Source: Pseudoalteromonas sp. EB27
GTDB lineage: Bacteria; Pseudomonadota; Gammaproteobacteria; Enterobacterales; Alteromonadaceae
DNA length: 64,000 nucleotides
NCBI RefSeq assembly: GCF_001974875.1
Contig: NZ_MTQD01000010.1
Location: forward strand, 146,575 to 210,574
Direction: 5' to 3'
Position numbers and translations under genes: made by a program. This document shows positions 1-7,796 of the stretch, in pieces. The number at the start of each line of letters is the position of its first letter. Position 1 is the stretch's first letter. The notes below the pieces were generated by a model. That model was not told where the DNA came from. It saw nothing but the letters and a program-made list of their open reading frames with translations, and made no database searches.

Positions 1-1
1 G

Positions 2-2053
2 CGCGACTGGGAACGCTACGCAATGTTAAAAGGGCGCCTAATTGGCACCCCTAATAAATATTGGGATGAATTTATTAAGCTTTTAAAGCCGTTTGTTTAT
101 CGCCGGTATATTGATTTTTCGGTAATTGAATCTTTGCGTAAAATGAAGTTAATGATCGCACAAGAGGTTCGCCGTAAACGCTTAACTAATAATATAAAAT
201 TAGGCGCTGGTGGTATTCGTGAAGTTGAATTTATAGTGCAAGCCCTGCAAATGGTACGAGGTGGCCGAGAGGCTAATTTACAAACTCAATCATTACTTAA
301 AGCATTAAATGAGTTGGCACTTAGCCAAGTTATAGATGAGCAAGAAGCAAGTGAGCTTAAGCGCAATTATCTTTATTTGCGAAAAGTTGAGCAGTACTTA
401 CAAATATTTGATGATCAACAAACGCAAACACTTCCTGATGATGAATTGAATCAGCAGCGCTTAAATTTATTATTAGAACAAGCGGATTTTGCTGCTACTT
501 TAAGCACTATTGAAAAAGTGATGAAGCAAGTTAACGGTGAGTTTGCACTGGTCATAGGCGAGGAAACCGCACCACTTGATACTTGTGAAGGCGCATTTAT
601 TAGTGCTTGGGATCATGGTGATGTGGGGTTTTTAAAAGAGGCTAGAGATGAATGGCAAACTCCCCTTAACGATTTTAAATTAAGGCTGTCTAAGGTAAAC
701 ATCGGTAACCGAGGGCGCGACACCCTTGATAAATTAATGCCTGTTTTATTAAGTCAGTTAAATGACTTTAATGCCAGCGAAGCTGCTTTTACGATGGTTT
801 GCCAAATTTTTAATAAAATAATTTCACGCACTGCTTATTTAGAATTACTGTACGAAAACCAAGGTGCGTTAAAGCAACTCGTTTTACTTTGTTGTCATAG
901 CAAATGGATAGGTGAGCATATTTCTCGCTACCCTATATTACTTGATGAGCTAATAGATCCAGCGGTTCTTTATAAACCGACACCATTAACGGCTTATAAA
1001 GATGAAATAAGACAGTATTTTTTACGAATAGAGCATGACGATTTAGAACTGCAAATGGAGTCGCTTAGGCAATTTAAGCAAACGCATCAATTACGAATTG
1101 CAGCTGCAGATGCAACCGGTGTTCTCGATGTAATGAAAGTAAGCGATCACTTAACGGTACTCGCTGAGGCGATTGTTGATCAAGCTGTTAATATTGCATG
1201 GCATAACACTGTTAAGCGCTTTGGTATGCCACCTGGCACTGATGATGAAAACAAAGGCTTTGCTGTTATTGCATATGGTAAAACGGGCGGCTTGGAAGTG
1301 GGGTATGACTCAGATTTAGATTTGGTGTTTGTGCATAATCATGATGGCTCAAGCCAAACTAATGGTGAAAAACCGATAGATTCTCGCCAGTTTTATTTAA
1401 AACTCGCTCAGCGCTTAATGCATTTATTTAATACTCGTACTGCATCGGGTATTTTGTATGAGCTTGATACGCGATTACGCCCTGAAGGTGCATCAGGTTT
1501 ACTGGCTATCAATCTAGAGAGCTTTAATCACTATCAGCAAACTCAAGCATGGACGTGGGAACATCAAGCACTTGTGCGGGCACGGTTGATTTTGGGCCAA
1601 AACGATCTCATAGATCGTTTTTCACAAATTCGTAAAAATATACTTTGCCAACAGCGCGATCATACAGTCTTAAAAGCAGATGTAATAAAAATGCGCGAAA
1701 AAATGCGCGACCATTTAGCGAAAGGAAATACTGAGCAATTTGATTTAAAACAAGATGTTGGTGGTATGGCTGATATTGAGTTTATTACGCAATATTTAGT
1801 ACTTAAACACGCCAATGAGTTTGAACAGCTTACAGTTTACTCAGATAACGTAAGAATATTAACGGATGCAGCAAATATAGGCTGTATTACTAAAGAGCAA
1901 AAGCAGCAGTTGATTAAAGCGTATATTGATTATCGCTCGTGTTATCACGTGTTGAGCTTGGATCAAAAAGGCAAGTTGATCTCGCGAGAAGCTTTCTTGC
2001 AAGATATTACTAACGTGACGAATATTTGGAATAGTATTTTTGAGTTAAGTTGA
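2..2053 (+). CDS. glnE: Glutamine synthetase adenylyltransferase/adenylyl-removing enzyme, 5'-truncated by the window edge
   Basis: This enzyme adenylylates and deadenylylates glutamine synthetase in response to PII and glutamine. The reading frame is open from base 2, so the gene starts outside the window. About 683 residues are visible of a family length near 950. They cover the end of the N-terminal adenylyl-removing half, the linker and the whole C-terminal adenylyltransferase half. The C-terminal nucleotidyltransferase motif GYDSDLDLVFVH is intact, as is the preceding YGKTGG. The N-terminal helical segment with GAGGIREVEF also matches the family. A terminator hairpin follows directly after the stop. 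Identification is secure; the missing N-terminus cannot be judged. Confidence 0.96.
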   Translation, partial: RDWERYAMLKGRLIGTPNKYWDEFIKLLKPFVYRRYIDFSVIESLRKMKLMIAQEVRRKRLTNNIKLGAGGIREVEFIVQALQMVRGGREANLQTQSLLKALNELALSQVIDEQEASELKRNYLYLRKVEQYLQIFDDQQTQTLPDDELNQQRLNLLLEQADFAATLSTIEKVMKQVNGEFALVIGEETAPLDTCEGAFISAWDHGDVGFLKEARDEWQTPLNDFKLRLSKVNIGNRGRDTLDKLMPVLLSQLNDFNASEAAFTMVCQIFNKIISRTAYLELLYENQGALKQLVLLCCHSKWIGEHISRYPILLDELIDPAVLYKPTPLTAYKDEIRQYFLRIEHDDLELQMESLRQFKQTHQLRIAAADATGVLDVMKVSDHLTVLAEAIVDQAVNIAWHNTVKRFGMPPGTDDENKGFAVIAYGKTGGLEVGYDSDLDLVFVHNHDGSSQTNGEKPIDSRQFYLKLAQRLMHLFNTRTASGILYELDTRLRPEGASGLLAINLESFNHYQQTQAWTWEHQALVRARLILGQNDLIDRFSQIRKNILCQQRDHTVLKADVIKMREKMRDHLAKGNTEQFDLKQDVGGMADIEFITQYLVLKHANEFEQLTVYSDNVRILTDAANIGCITKEQKQQLIKAYIDYRSCYHVLSLDQKGKLISREAFLQDITNVTNIWNSIFELS

Positions 2054-2060
2054 ACTGTAA

Positions 2061-2086
2061 ACCCAAGCGCTTGCTTGGGTTTTTTG
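2061..2086 (+). terminator. Rho-independent terminator of glnE
   Basis: An 8 bp stem (ACCCAAGC/GCTTGGGT) with a four-base loop is followed by a run of T. It starts 7 bases after the glnE stop and separates it from the convergent gene. Confidence 0.85.
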
Positions 2087-2099
2087 TGCGAGTAAACCT

Positions 2100-2672
2100 T
2101 TAAACCTTTAGTTTTAAACAGTTTGTACGTACAAATTCTGACGGTAACTCTGTAATAACCGCTGCCCGTTGTTTATGGCAAAAGTAAGTATAAACCTCAT
2201 GCTCAAAGTCGTCATTTATAGCACGACCAATTTGATAAAGTGCTGAAGTAAAGTTGCTGTCTACTCTAAAATGATCTTTAACTACGTAGTCTTTACTTAA
2301 ATACCAGTAAAGTTCAATGCCTTCATTTTTAGCGTACTGATTGAGTACGTCTTTAAGTGTTGTGCCATTTTCGAAGCGCCTAGGCTCAACTTCTCCAGTC
2401 CAATTAGTCGGCATCGGGTCAACTGTTCGCGCACGTTCAGCCAATACTCTATCTAAGGTTTGTTCTGGTGTTTTAAGCTTTAAAACAAATTGATCTCGTT
2501 CTGTATCACTTTTTACTTGGTTACGAATGGAGGAGTAAAAACGTGATAATCCTTCGGCGGCTGCATTTTTAGATTTTTTAATATCAAATACAGAACCATC
2601 ACCCACTAAAAAGTATACGGCGAGTGCTATTAGCACGGCTGCAAATGATAAATGTCTAATCCAAAACCACAT
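2100..2672 (-). CDS. TcpQ-domain membrane-anchored protein
   Basis: This 190-residue protein has one N-terminal membrane segment (about residues 7-24) followed by a soluble periplasmic part. The C-terminal 90 residues (TLKDVLNQYAKNEG, then ELYWYLSKDYVV) resemble the TcpQ C-terminal domain found in pilus-biogenesis and cell-envelope proteins. No pilus genes are nearby. It lies 41 bp downstream of lpxL on the same strand, with no terminator seen between them, so the two are probably co-transcribed. That position suggests an envelope role, which is inference. The exact function is unknown. Confidence 0.75.
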   Translation of the reverse strand: MWFWIRHLSFAAVLIALAVYFLVGDGSVFDIKKSKNAAAEGLSRFYSSIRNQVKSDTERDQFVLKLKTPEQTLDRVLAERARTVDPMPTNWTGEVEPRRFENGTTLKDVLNQYAKNEGIELYWYLSKDYVVKDHFRVDSNFTSALYQIGRAINDDFEHEVYTYFCHKQRAAVITELPSEFVRTNCLKLKV

Positions 2673-2713
2673 GGTTATTACCCACCTTATTTGTTCCTAT
2701 TATTGTTATACCA

Positions 2714-3643
2714 TTACTTTTTATAAAAAGAAGGGGTATTTTTATCAGGTCGAGTTTTAAAGCGACGGTGTAGCCACATATACTGCTCTGGTGCGGCATT
2801 AACAGATTGTTCCATTCGTTGATTCACACGCGTTACATCAGCCTTATCATCACCACTAGGGAAGTTTTCAAGCTCTGGTATTATTTCCAAGTGATATTTA
2901 CCATTTTCATCTCGGCGAGTTATTAAGCTCATTGTTTCGCAGTTTTTACTACCAGCAAACGTAAGAGTACCGGTTGTCGTTGCCGCGTCAGGGACTGCGT
3001 AAAATGGAACAAATTCACATCGGTTACGGCCGTAATCTTGATCGGGTAAGTAATAGCATACCTTTTTATTCTTTAATGCTTTTAGTAAGCCTTTTACATC
3101 TTTTCGGCCAATTAGGTATTCGTTAGAGCGAAGGCGGCCATTAGTCGTAAAGTATTCCATTAGAGGGTTGTTATGAGGGCGATAAAAGCCAACACCCTGA
3201 CACTCTAAGCCCATAATTCGGCTAGCCATTTCAAGATGCAGAATATGAGGTACAAGCAATAAAACACCTTTGCCAGACGCTTGAACACGTTCAAAGTGCT
3301 CAAGCCCTTTAAAAGACCCTAATGCTTTTTGTGCTCGCCACTGCGGCCACCACCAGGCCATGCCAGTCTCAACCATTGCAATACCGGTGTTTTCCATATT
3401 TTTGAGCACAAGGTCTTTTTGACCTGCTGCGCTCATATCAGGAAAACATAATTTAATGTTAACTTCTGCAATATGGCGACGGCGTTTCATAAATTTATGA
3501 ACTAAGCGACCAAGCTGTTTACCCATTGCCAATTGTAGTTTTTGCGGTAACCAAGAAATTAAATATAAAAATAGAACGCCAATCCACGTTAACCAGTATC
3601 GAGGGCCTAAAAAAGATGCTTTAAAAGGAGATGAGGTGACCAC
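2714..3643 (-). CDS. lpxL: Kdo2-lipid IV(A) lauroyltransferase (LpxL/HtrB family)
   Basis: The enzyme transfers a secondary acyl chain from acyl-ACP to the Kdo2-lipid A precursor at the inner membrane. The 309-residue length and many stretches match E. coli LpxL: PRYWLTW near the start, ETGMAW, YRPHNNPL, GRLRSN, PDQDYG and the C-terminal APEQYMWLHRRFKTRP. The HX4E acyltransferase motif is H133-E138. One N-terminal membrane segment is at about residues 16-33. The chosen start is GTG (reverse strand, 3641-3643), which gives the family N-terminus. LpxM is a possible alternative, but the tail and overall match favour LpxL. Confidence 0.9.
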   Translation of the reverse strand: MVTSSPFKASFLGPRYWLTWIGVLFLYLISWLPQKLQLAMGKQLGRLVHKFMKRRRHIAEVNIKLCFPDMSAAGQKDLVLKNMENTGIAMVETGMAWWWPQWRAQKALGSFKGLEHFERVQASGKGVLLLVPHILHLEMASRIMGLECQGVGFYRPHNNPLMEYFTTNGRLRSNEYLIGRKDVKGLLKALKNKKVCYYLPDQDYGRNRCEFVPFYAVPDAATTTGTLTFAGSKNCETMSLITRRDENGKYHLEIIPELENFPSGDDKADVTRVNQRMEQSVNAAPEQYMWLHRRFKTRPDKNTPSFYKK

Positions 3644-3696
3644 AAAAATATCTCTGAGAATAAAAACGATAGTTTAACGCTAAGCGCTGTAAAATA

Positions 3697-3721
3697 CAAA
3701 AAGCCAGCATTTAGCTGGCTT
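3697..3721 (-). terminator. Rho-independent terminator of tolC
   Basis: On the minus strand an AGCCAGC/GCTGGCT stem is followed by five T. It sits about 30 bases past the tolC stop and ahead of lpxL, so lpxL needs its own promoter. Confidence 0.85.
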
Positions 3722-3752
3722 CCAATGTTTTTAACTACATGAATTATGCGAT

Positions 3753-5108
3753 TTAAGCGGCTTTTAAACCTTGGTTTATAGCCACTAAATCTTCACTTGT
3801 TAATGTACCCGCAGCTTGCTTTAAGCGAAGGGTAGATAGCACATAACGGTAACGTACATCAGCAAGGTTACGCTTTGCATCGTATAAATTTTGCGTACTT
3901 ACTAGTACGTCAACAATTGTACGCGTACCTACTTCAAAACCGGCTTCAGTTGCTTTAAGCGCACTTTGAGCTGAAACAACGGCTTGCTCTAGCGCTTTAT
4001 AAGTAGCGATGTCTGAAACAACTTGATTATATGATGTAATCACTGTGCGAGTTACTGCGCGGTAATTTGTTTCATAGTCTTGGCTAGCACCTACGTAAAA
4101 CGCACGGGCCTGATTTGTTGCAGCAACCGTTGCGCCACCTGAATATAAAGGTACGCTAAAGTTAAGCCCAACAGAGCTTGAGTCTGAACGTGGCTGATCA
4201 TCAAAGTTAGCGCCATTTATTTGATTGTCTGTAAGAGAATCACCATAACTTGCACTTAGAGTTAGTTTTGGATAATGTCCCGCTTTCGCTAATTCAATTT
4301 GATCTTTTGCAATATCAACTGTTACTTTAGACACTTGTAGGTTTATGTTTTTATCTTCAGCTACTTTAACAAAGTCGCTTGAGCGCTTAGTTGGTCTAGT
4401 TGTTGAGAAAGTATCTGTATTTAAAAAATCTAATTTTGCGTGATATTTACCTGTAATCTCACGAAGTTGCTCGCGTGCTGTTTCTACAGCATTACCTGCA
4501 ATAATTTCTTGAGCTACAGAGTTATCGAACTGAGCTTGTGCTTCGTGTACGTCTGTAATTGCTGTTAAGCCTACCGCATAACGTTGTTTTGTTTGCTCAA
4601 GTTGACGTTCAATTGCACGTTTTTCCGCTTCAACAAATTCAAGGTTATCGCTTGCGCTTAATACGTTAAAATAACCTTCAGCAACGCGTACAATTAAGTT
4701 TTGTTTAGCTGCATCGTATAGGCCGCTTGCTTGAAGCGCTTGCTTGTCGGCAATATCTAACGTGTTCCAGGCACCTAGATCAAATAATGTTTGGCTTAAG
4801 CTTACACCACGAGAGAATTGGTCTGTGTCACTTTCAACTTTCACTTGGTTAGATAAGTCGCCAACGCTTTGATAAGACGTTGCATCGCTTTTTGTATAAC
4901 TCATAGTCAAACCAATTTGAGGCAGTAGTGTGCTCATCGCCAAATCGCTTTGATAAGACTGTGCATCGGCTTGGGCTTTTGCTTTTAAAACAGTAGGATC
5001 GTTAGCTGTCGCTATTTCAAAAACTTGTAGTAAATCTTCAGCTTTCACTGCTGTTGCACCTAGTGCGCATGATAAACTAACTAGCGCCGCAAGAATGTTC
5101 TTTTTCAT
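3753..5108 (-). CDS. tolC: Outer-membrane efflux channel TolC
   Basis: TolC forms the trimeric outer-membrane and periplasmic exit duct for RND/ABC efflux pumps and type I secretion. The protein has 451 residues. A signal peptide ends near residue 23 (…ATAVKA|EDLLQVF). Two OEP repeats of alternating barrel strands and long helices are visible, with typical phrases such as ANDPTVLKAKAQADA, SQTLFDLGAW, YFNVLSASDNLEF and VGTRTIVDVLVSTQNLYDAKR. The gene is divergent from nudF, as in E. coli. It has its own terminator downstream. Confidence 0.95.
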   Translation of the reverse strand: MKKNILAALVSLSCALGATAVKAEDLLQVFEIATANDPTVLKAKAQADAQSYQSDLAMSTLLPQIGLTMSYTKSDATSYQSVGDLSNQVKVESDTDQFSRGVSLSQTLFDLGAWNTLDIADKQALQASGLYDAAKQNLIVRVAEGYFNVLSASDNLEFVEAEKRAIERQLEQTKQRYAVGLTAITDVHEAQAQFDNSVAQEIIAGNAVETAREQLREITGKYHAKLDFLNTDTFSTTRPTKRSSDFVKVAEDKNINLQVSKVTVDIAKDQIELAKAGHYPKLTLSASYGDSLTDNQINGANFDDQPRSDSSSVGLNFSVPLYSGGATVAATNQARAFYVGASQDYETNYRAVTRTVITSYNQVVSDIATYKALEQAVVSAQSALKATEAGFEVGTRTIVDVLVSTQNLYDAKRNLADVRYRYVLSTLRLKQAAGTLTSEDLVAINQGLKAA

Positions 5109-5259
5109 GTGGGGTTCGGTCCTTAGACAATTTTTGTACTAAAAGCATGTTAACCTGTTTTACTGCATAACAAAAAAAATAATTAGTAAAACAGTATGTT
5201 CAAGTGTAACAGAATATATTAACGCATTTTAAAGATTTAGATAAGTAGGAGCTAGGTAC
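5109..5259. promoter_or_regulatory. Divergent tolC/nudF control region
   Basis: This 151 bp AT-rich spacer must carry the promoters of tolC (leftward) and the nudF operon (rightward). I see no clear operator or consensus -35/-10 pair. The ribosome binding site AGGAG at 5247-5251 lies 8 bases before the GTG of nudF. Confidence 0.5.
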
Positions 5260-5886
5260 GTGGTTGATAAAAAACTCGTTCAATTTACACATGAAGATGT
5301 AAATTTAAAGCTAATAAAAAGCCTCTATAAAGGTTTTTTTCAGGTTGATTTGTACCAGTTTGAACATGCACTATTTGCAGGTGGAAAATCTAAAATAATT
5401 AGCCGCGAAATATTAGAGCGTGGTGATGCAATTGCAGTACTCCCTTACGACCCAATATCAGATACTGTTCTTTTAATTGAGCAAATACGTATTGGCGCTA
5501 TTAAAAGCAAGCATTCGCCGTGGCTGCTAGAATGTATAGCCGGAATGACAGACGGCAGCAAAGATTACGAATCAGTTGTTAAAAAAGAAGCGTATGAAGA
5601 AGCTGGACTTGAATTAACTGAACTTGAATTTATGCTTTCATACTTATCAAGCCCCGGTGGTACAACTGAGCGCTTACATTTATATTTAGCGCGTACTGAC
5701 TTAAGCCAAGTGAAATCAGGTGTATATGGTCTTGAAACTGAAGGAGAGGATATAAAAACTCACATTTTATCAGTTGATGATGCGCTAATGCGCCTCAATA
5801 ACGGTGAAATGGATAATGCGGCAACGGTTATTTGTATGCAGTGGCTTGCGCTTAATCGCGAAAAAATGGCAAACAAATGGGCATAA
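5260..5886 (+). CDS. nudF: ADP-ribose pyrophosphatase (Nudix hydrolase)
   Basis: The enzyme hydrolyses ADP-ribose to AMP and ribose 5-phosphate. It has 208 residues and a Nudix box at 95-117. The catalytic glutamates of the EAYEEAGL part are present. Consensus position 7 (normally E) is Lys101 and position 15 (normally R) is Lys109, an uncommon but conservative-looking variant. The start is GTG at 5260, chosen because AGGAG lies 8 bases upstream. It is the first gene of a run (nudF, DUF1249, cpdA, yqiA, parE) in the same order as in E. coli and divergent from tolC. Confidence 0.92.
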   Translation: MVDKKLVQFTHEDVNLKLIKSLYKGFFQVDLYQFEHALFAGGKSKIISREILERGDAIAVLPYDPISDTVLLIEQIRIGAIKSKHSPWLLECIAGMTDGSKDYESVVKKEAYEEAGLELTELEFMLSYLSSPGGTTERLHLYLARTDLSQVKSGVYGLETEGEDIKTHILSVDDALMRLNNGEMDNAATVICMQWLALNREKMANKWA

Positions 5887-5912
5887 ACTCTTACTAAAAT
5901 TATGGCGGTACT

Positions 5913-6371
5913 TTGACAGCACAATTAGCAACAAAGCGATATATTCAGAGCCTCCCAAAGTATTTAACACTTTGTGAGCATAACTATGTGCGACTATTAA
6001 AGTTATTACCGAGCGAGCGCAATTTAGGAAGCATTCGTGAAGTAAAACTTGGCAACAGTGAATTTGCTACAAAAATTGATGGCAGCGCAAAATACACTAT
6101 GGATATTTCAATTAAGCAGCTAACAGGAATGGTTAAAGGAATAACACCGCTGTATTTAACGGTGCGCTTGTATCACGATGCGAAAGTGGCAGAGATTATT
6201 CATCACGATTACCATCAACGCATAAAACCATCATATGGTTACCCTAACCCTAAAATGCATCAAAAAGATGAAAAGTATCAACTTAATGCTTTTTTATACG
6301 ACTGGTTAGTAGCCTGTGTAGAGCATGGACAAGCGACATTAAATTGGGATGTAAATAATGGCTTGGTTTGA
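5913..6371 (+). CDS. yqiB: DUF1249 family protein (YqiB-like)
   Basis: This is a 152-residue soluble protein of unknown biochemical role, found between nudF and cpdA in many gammaproteobacteria. Recognition rests on position and on family-like stretches (YDWLVACVEHG near the C-terminus, YHDAKVAEIIHHDYHQ in the middle). The start is TTG at 5913; the ATG 11 bases earlier is out of frame and runs into a stop. The last 14 bases overlap the start of cpdA, which suggests translational coupling. Confidence 0.85.
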   Translation: MTAQLATKRYIQSLPKYLTLCEHNYVRLLKLLPSERNLGSIREVKLGNSEFATKIDGSAKYTMDISIKQLTGMVKGITPLYLTVRLYHDAKVAEIIHHDYHQRIKPSYGYPNPKMHQKDEKYQLNAFLYDWLVACVEHGQATLNWDVNNGLV

Positions 6372-7143
6372 TGGTTCGTACACATTTGATAAATCATCTT
6401 TGTGCATTGCGCATATTACTGACAGCCATTTATTTGCAGACAAAAGCGGTAAATACTTTGATATAAATACCGCAGCTCATTTTGAACAAGCCTTAGCACA
6501 CATTGCTGATCAGCCAATAGACTGCATTATTTTTGGTGGCGATTTAACGCAAGATCATAGCTTTGAATCGTACTTACTATTTAGTGAACTTATAAATGTC
6601 AGTGACATAACTTGCCCTGTATTTTGGGTACCAGGTAATCATGATGAACTCGCGATGCTTAATCGCATAAGTGGTGGGCAAATAAGTCCGGCTAAACATA
6701 TTATTGCCAATGGGGTTGAGCTACTTCTAGTTAATTCTAAAGGACCTACGCCTGCAGGATGGGTTACTGGTGCGCACTTAGATGAAATAACGGACGTTTT
6801 AGTAGACTCTAATAATAGTAAGGTTATATTTTGTCATCATAATCCGCTGCCAATAAATGGCTACCTTGATAAGCACTTATTAGAAAATGGTCCACAGCTT
6901 TTAAATATTTTAGTAAACAGTAACAACACATCTGCGCTTTTCCATGGTCATGTTCATAATGATTACCAGCAAAGCTTTAGAGGGTTGCCCATATACGCGA
7001 CCCCAGCCAGCTCAATACAGTTTGTAAAGCACACTTCACAGTGGGAGCAAAAAAATGCGGGCCCAGCTTACAGAATTATCAATATAAACAGTAAAAAAGA
7101 TAAAGTAGAAGTAAAAACGGAAGTGGTATGGCTAAACGCGTAA
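6358..7143 (+). CDS. cpdA: 3',5'-cyclic-AMP phosphodiesterase CpdA
   Basis: CpdA hydrolyses cAMP to AMP and so damps CRP signalling. The 261-residue protein carries the full calcineurin-like metal-binding series in order: D22-S-H24, GGDLTQD (near residue 60), PGNHDE (near residue 95), CHHNPLP and HGHVHND. These residues bind the two-metal centre. It overlaps yqiB by 14 bases and yqiA by 16 bases, so this part of the operon is tightly packed. Synteny with E. coli supports the name. Confidence 0.94.
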   Translation: MAWFDGSYTFDKSSLCIAHITDSHLFADKSGKYFDINTAAHFEQALAHIADQPIDCIIFGGDLTQDHSFESYLLFSELINVSDITCPVFWVPGNHDELAMLNRISGGQISPAKHIIANGVELLLVNSKGPTPAGWVTGAHLDEITDVLVDSNNSKVIFCHHNPLPINGYLDKHLLENGPQLLNILVNSNNTSALFHGHVHNDYQQSFRGLPIYATPASSIQFVKHTSQWEQKNAGPAYRIININSKKDKVEVKTEVVWLNA

Positions 7144-7688
7144 TTTATATTCATGGCTTTAATAGTTCACAAAAATCATATAAAGCTGTGCGCTTTGGTG
7201 AGCTTATGGCAAACTATGACGTTGATTATTGTGTACCGAGCTTAAACCACGAGCCCCTACAAGCTATAATTGAGCTTGAGCAATTACTAACGCCAAATAC
7301 CGTTTTATTAGGTAGCTCGTTAGGTGGTTTTTTTGCCACGTATTTATCGCAGCGTTATCAAATTCCTGCAGTGGTCATTAATCCCGCGGTCGCACCCTAT
7401 AATTTATTACAGTCGTTACTTGGGCCTAATTATAATCCGTATCAAGATTATCATTACGACTTAAATAACAGTCATATTGAGGCACTTAAATTACTCGCTG
7501 TAGATAAATTAGCACACCCTGAGTTACTGTACTTATTACAGCAAACAGGCGATGAAGTGTTGAACTTTCAACACGCGGTAAAATATTATTCACAATGTAA
7601 GCAATTGATAGAATTTGGTGGCGATCATAGCTACGTTGAATTTGAACGCACCTTTGCAAGTATTGTAGATTTTCTTAAAATCACGTAA
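7128..7688 (+). CDS. yqiA: YqiA family esterase
   Basis: This is a small alpha/beta-hydrolase of 186 residues. The N-terminal strand is followed by HGFNSS. The nucleophile elbow is GSSLGG with Ser64, and the C-terminal GGDHSY carries the catalytic His. E. coli YqiA has esterase activity on short acyl and palmitoyl-CoA-type substrates; its physiological role is unsettled. The start ATG lies inside the 3' end of cpdA (16 bp overlap). A 108 bp gap precedes parE. Confidence 0.9.
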   Translation: MAKRVIYIHGFNSSQKSYKAVRFGELMANYDVDYCVPSLNHEPLQAIIELEQLLTPNTVLLGSSLGGFFATYLSQRYQIPAVVINPAVAPYNLLQSLLGPNYNPYQDYHYDLNNSHIEALKLLAVDKLAHPELLYLLQQTGDEVLNFQHAVKYYSQCKQLIEFGGDHSYVEFERTFASIVDFLKIT

Positions 7689-7796
7689 AACTAGTTAACC
7701 TGAACAAAGGTTAGTTACTATATTAACGCTTTAGCGCATATAACAATAAAACTAGTAAAACGTATTAGAGCCTTAGCGGATATAAAGACAAAAACT

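Noticed and set aside
7689..7796. Imperfect repeat (CTTTAGCGCATATAAC and CCTTAGCGGATATAAA) before parE
   Set aside because: Two short imperfect matches in AT-rich DNA are not enough to claim an operator or repeat.
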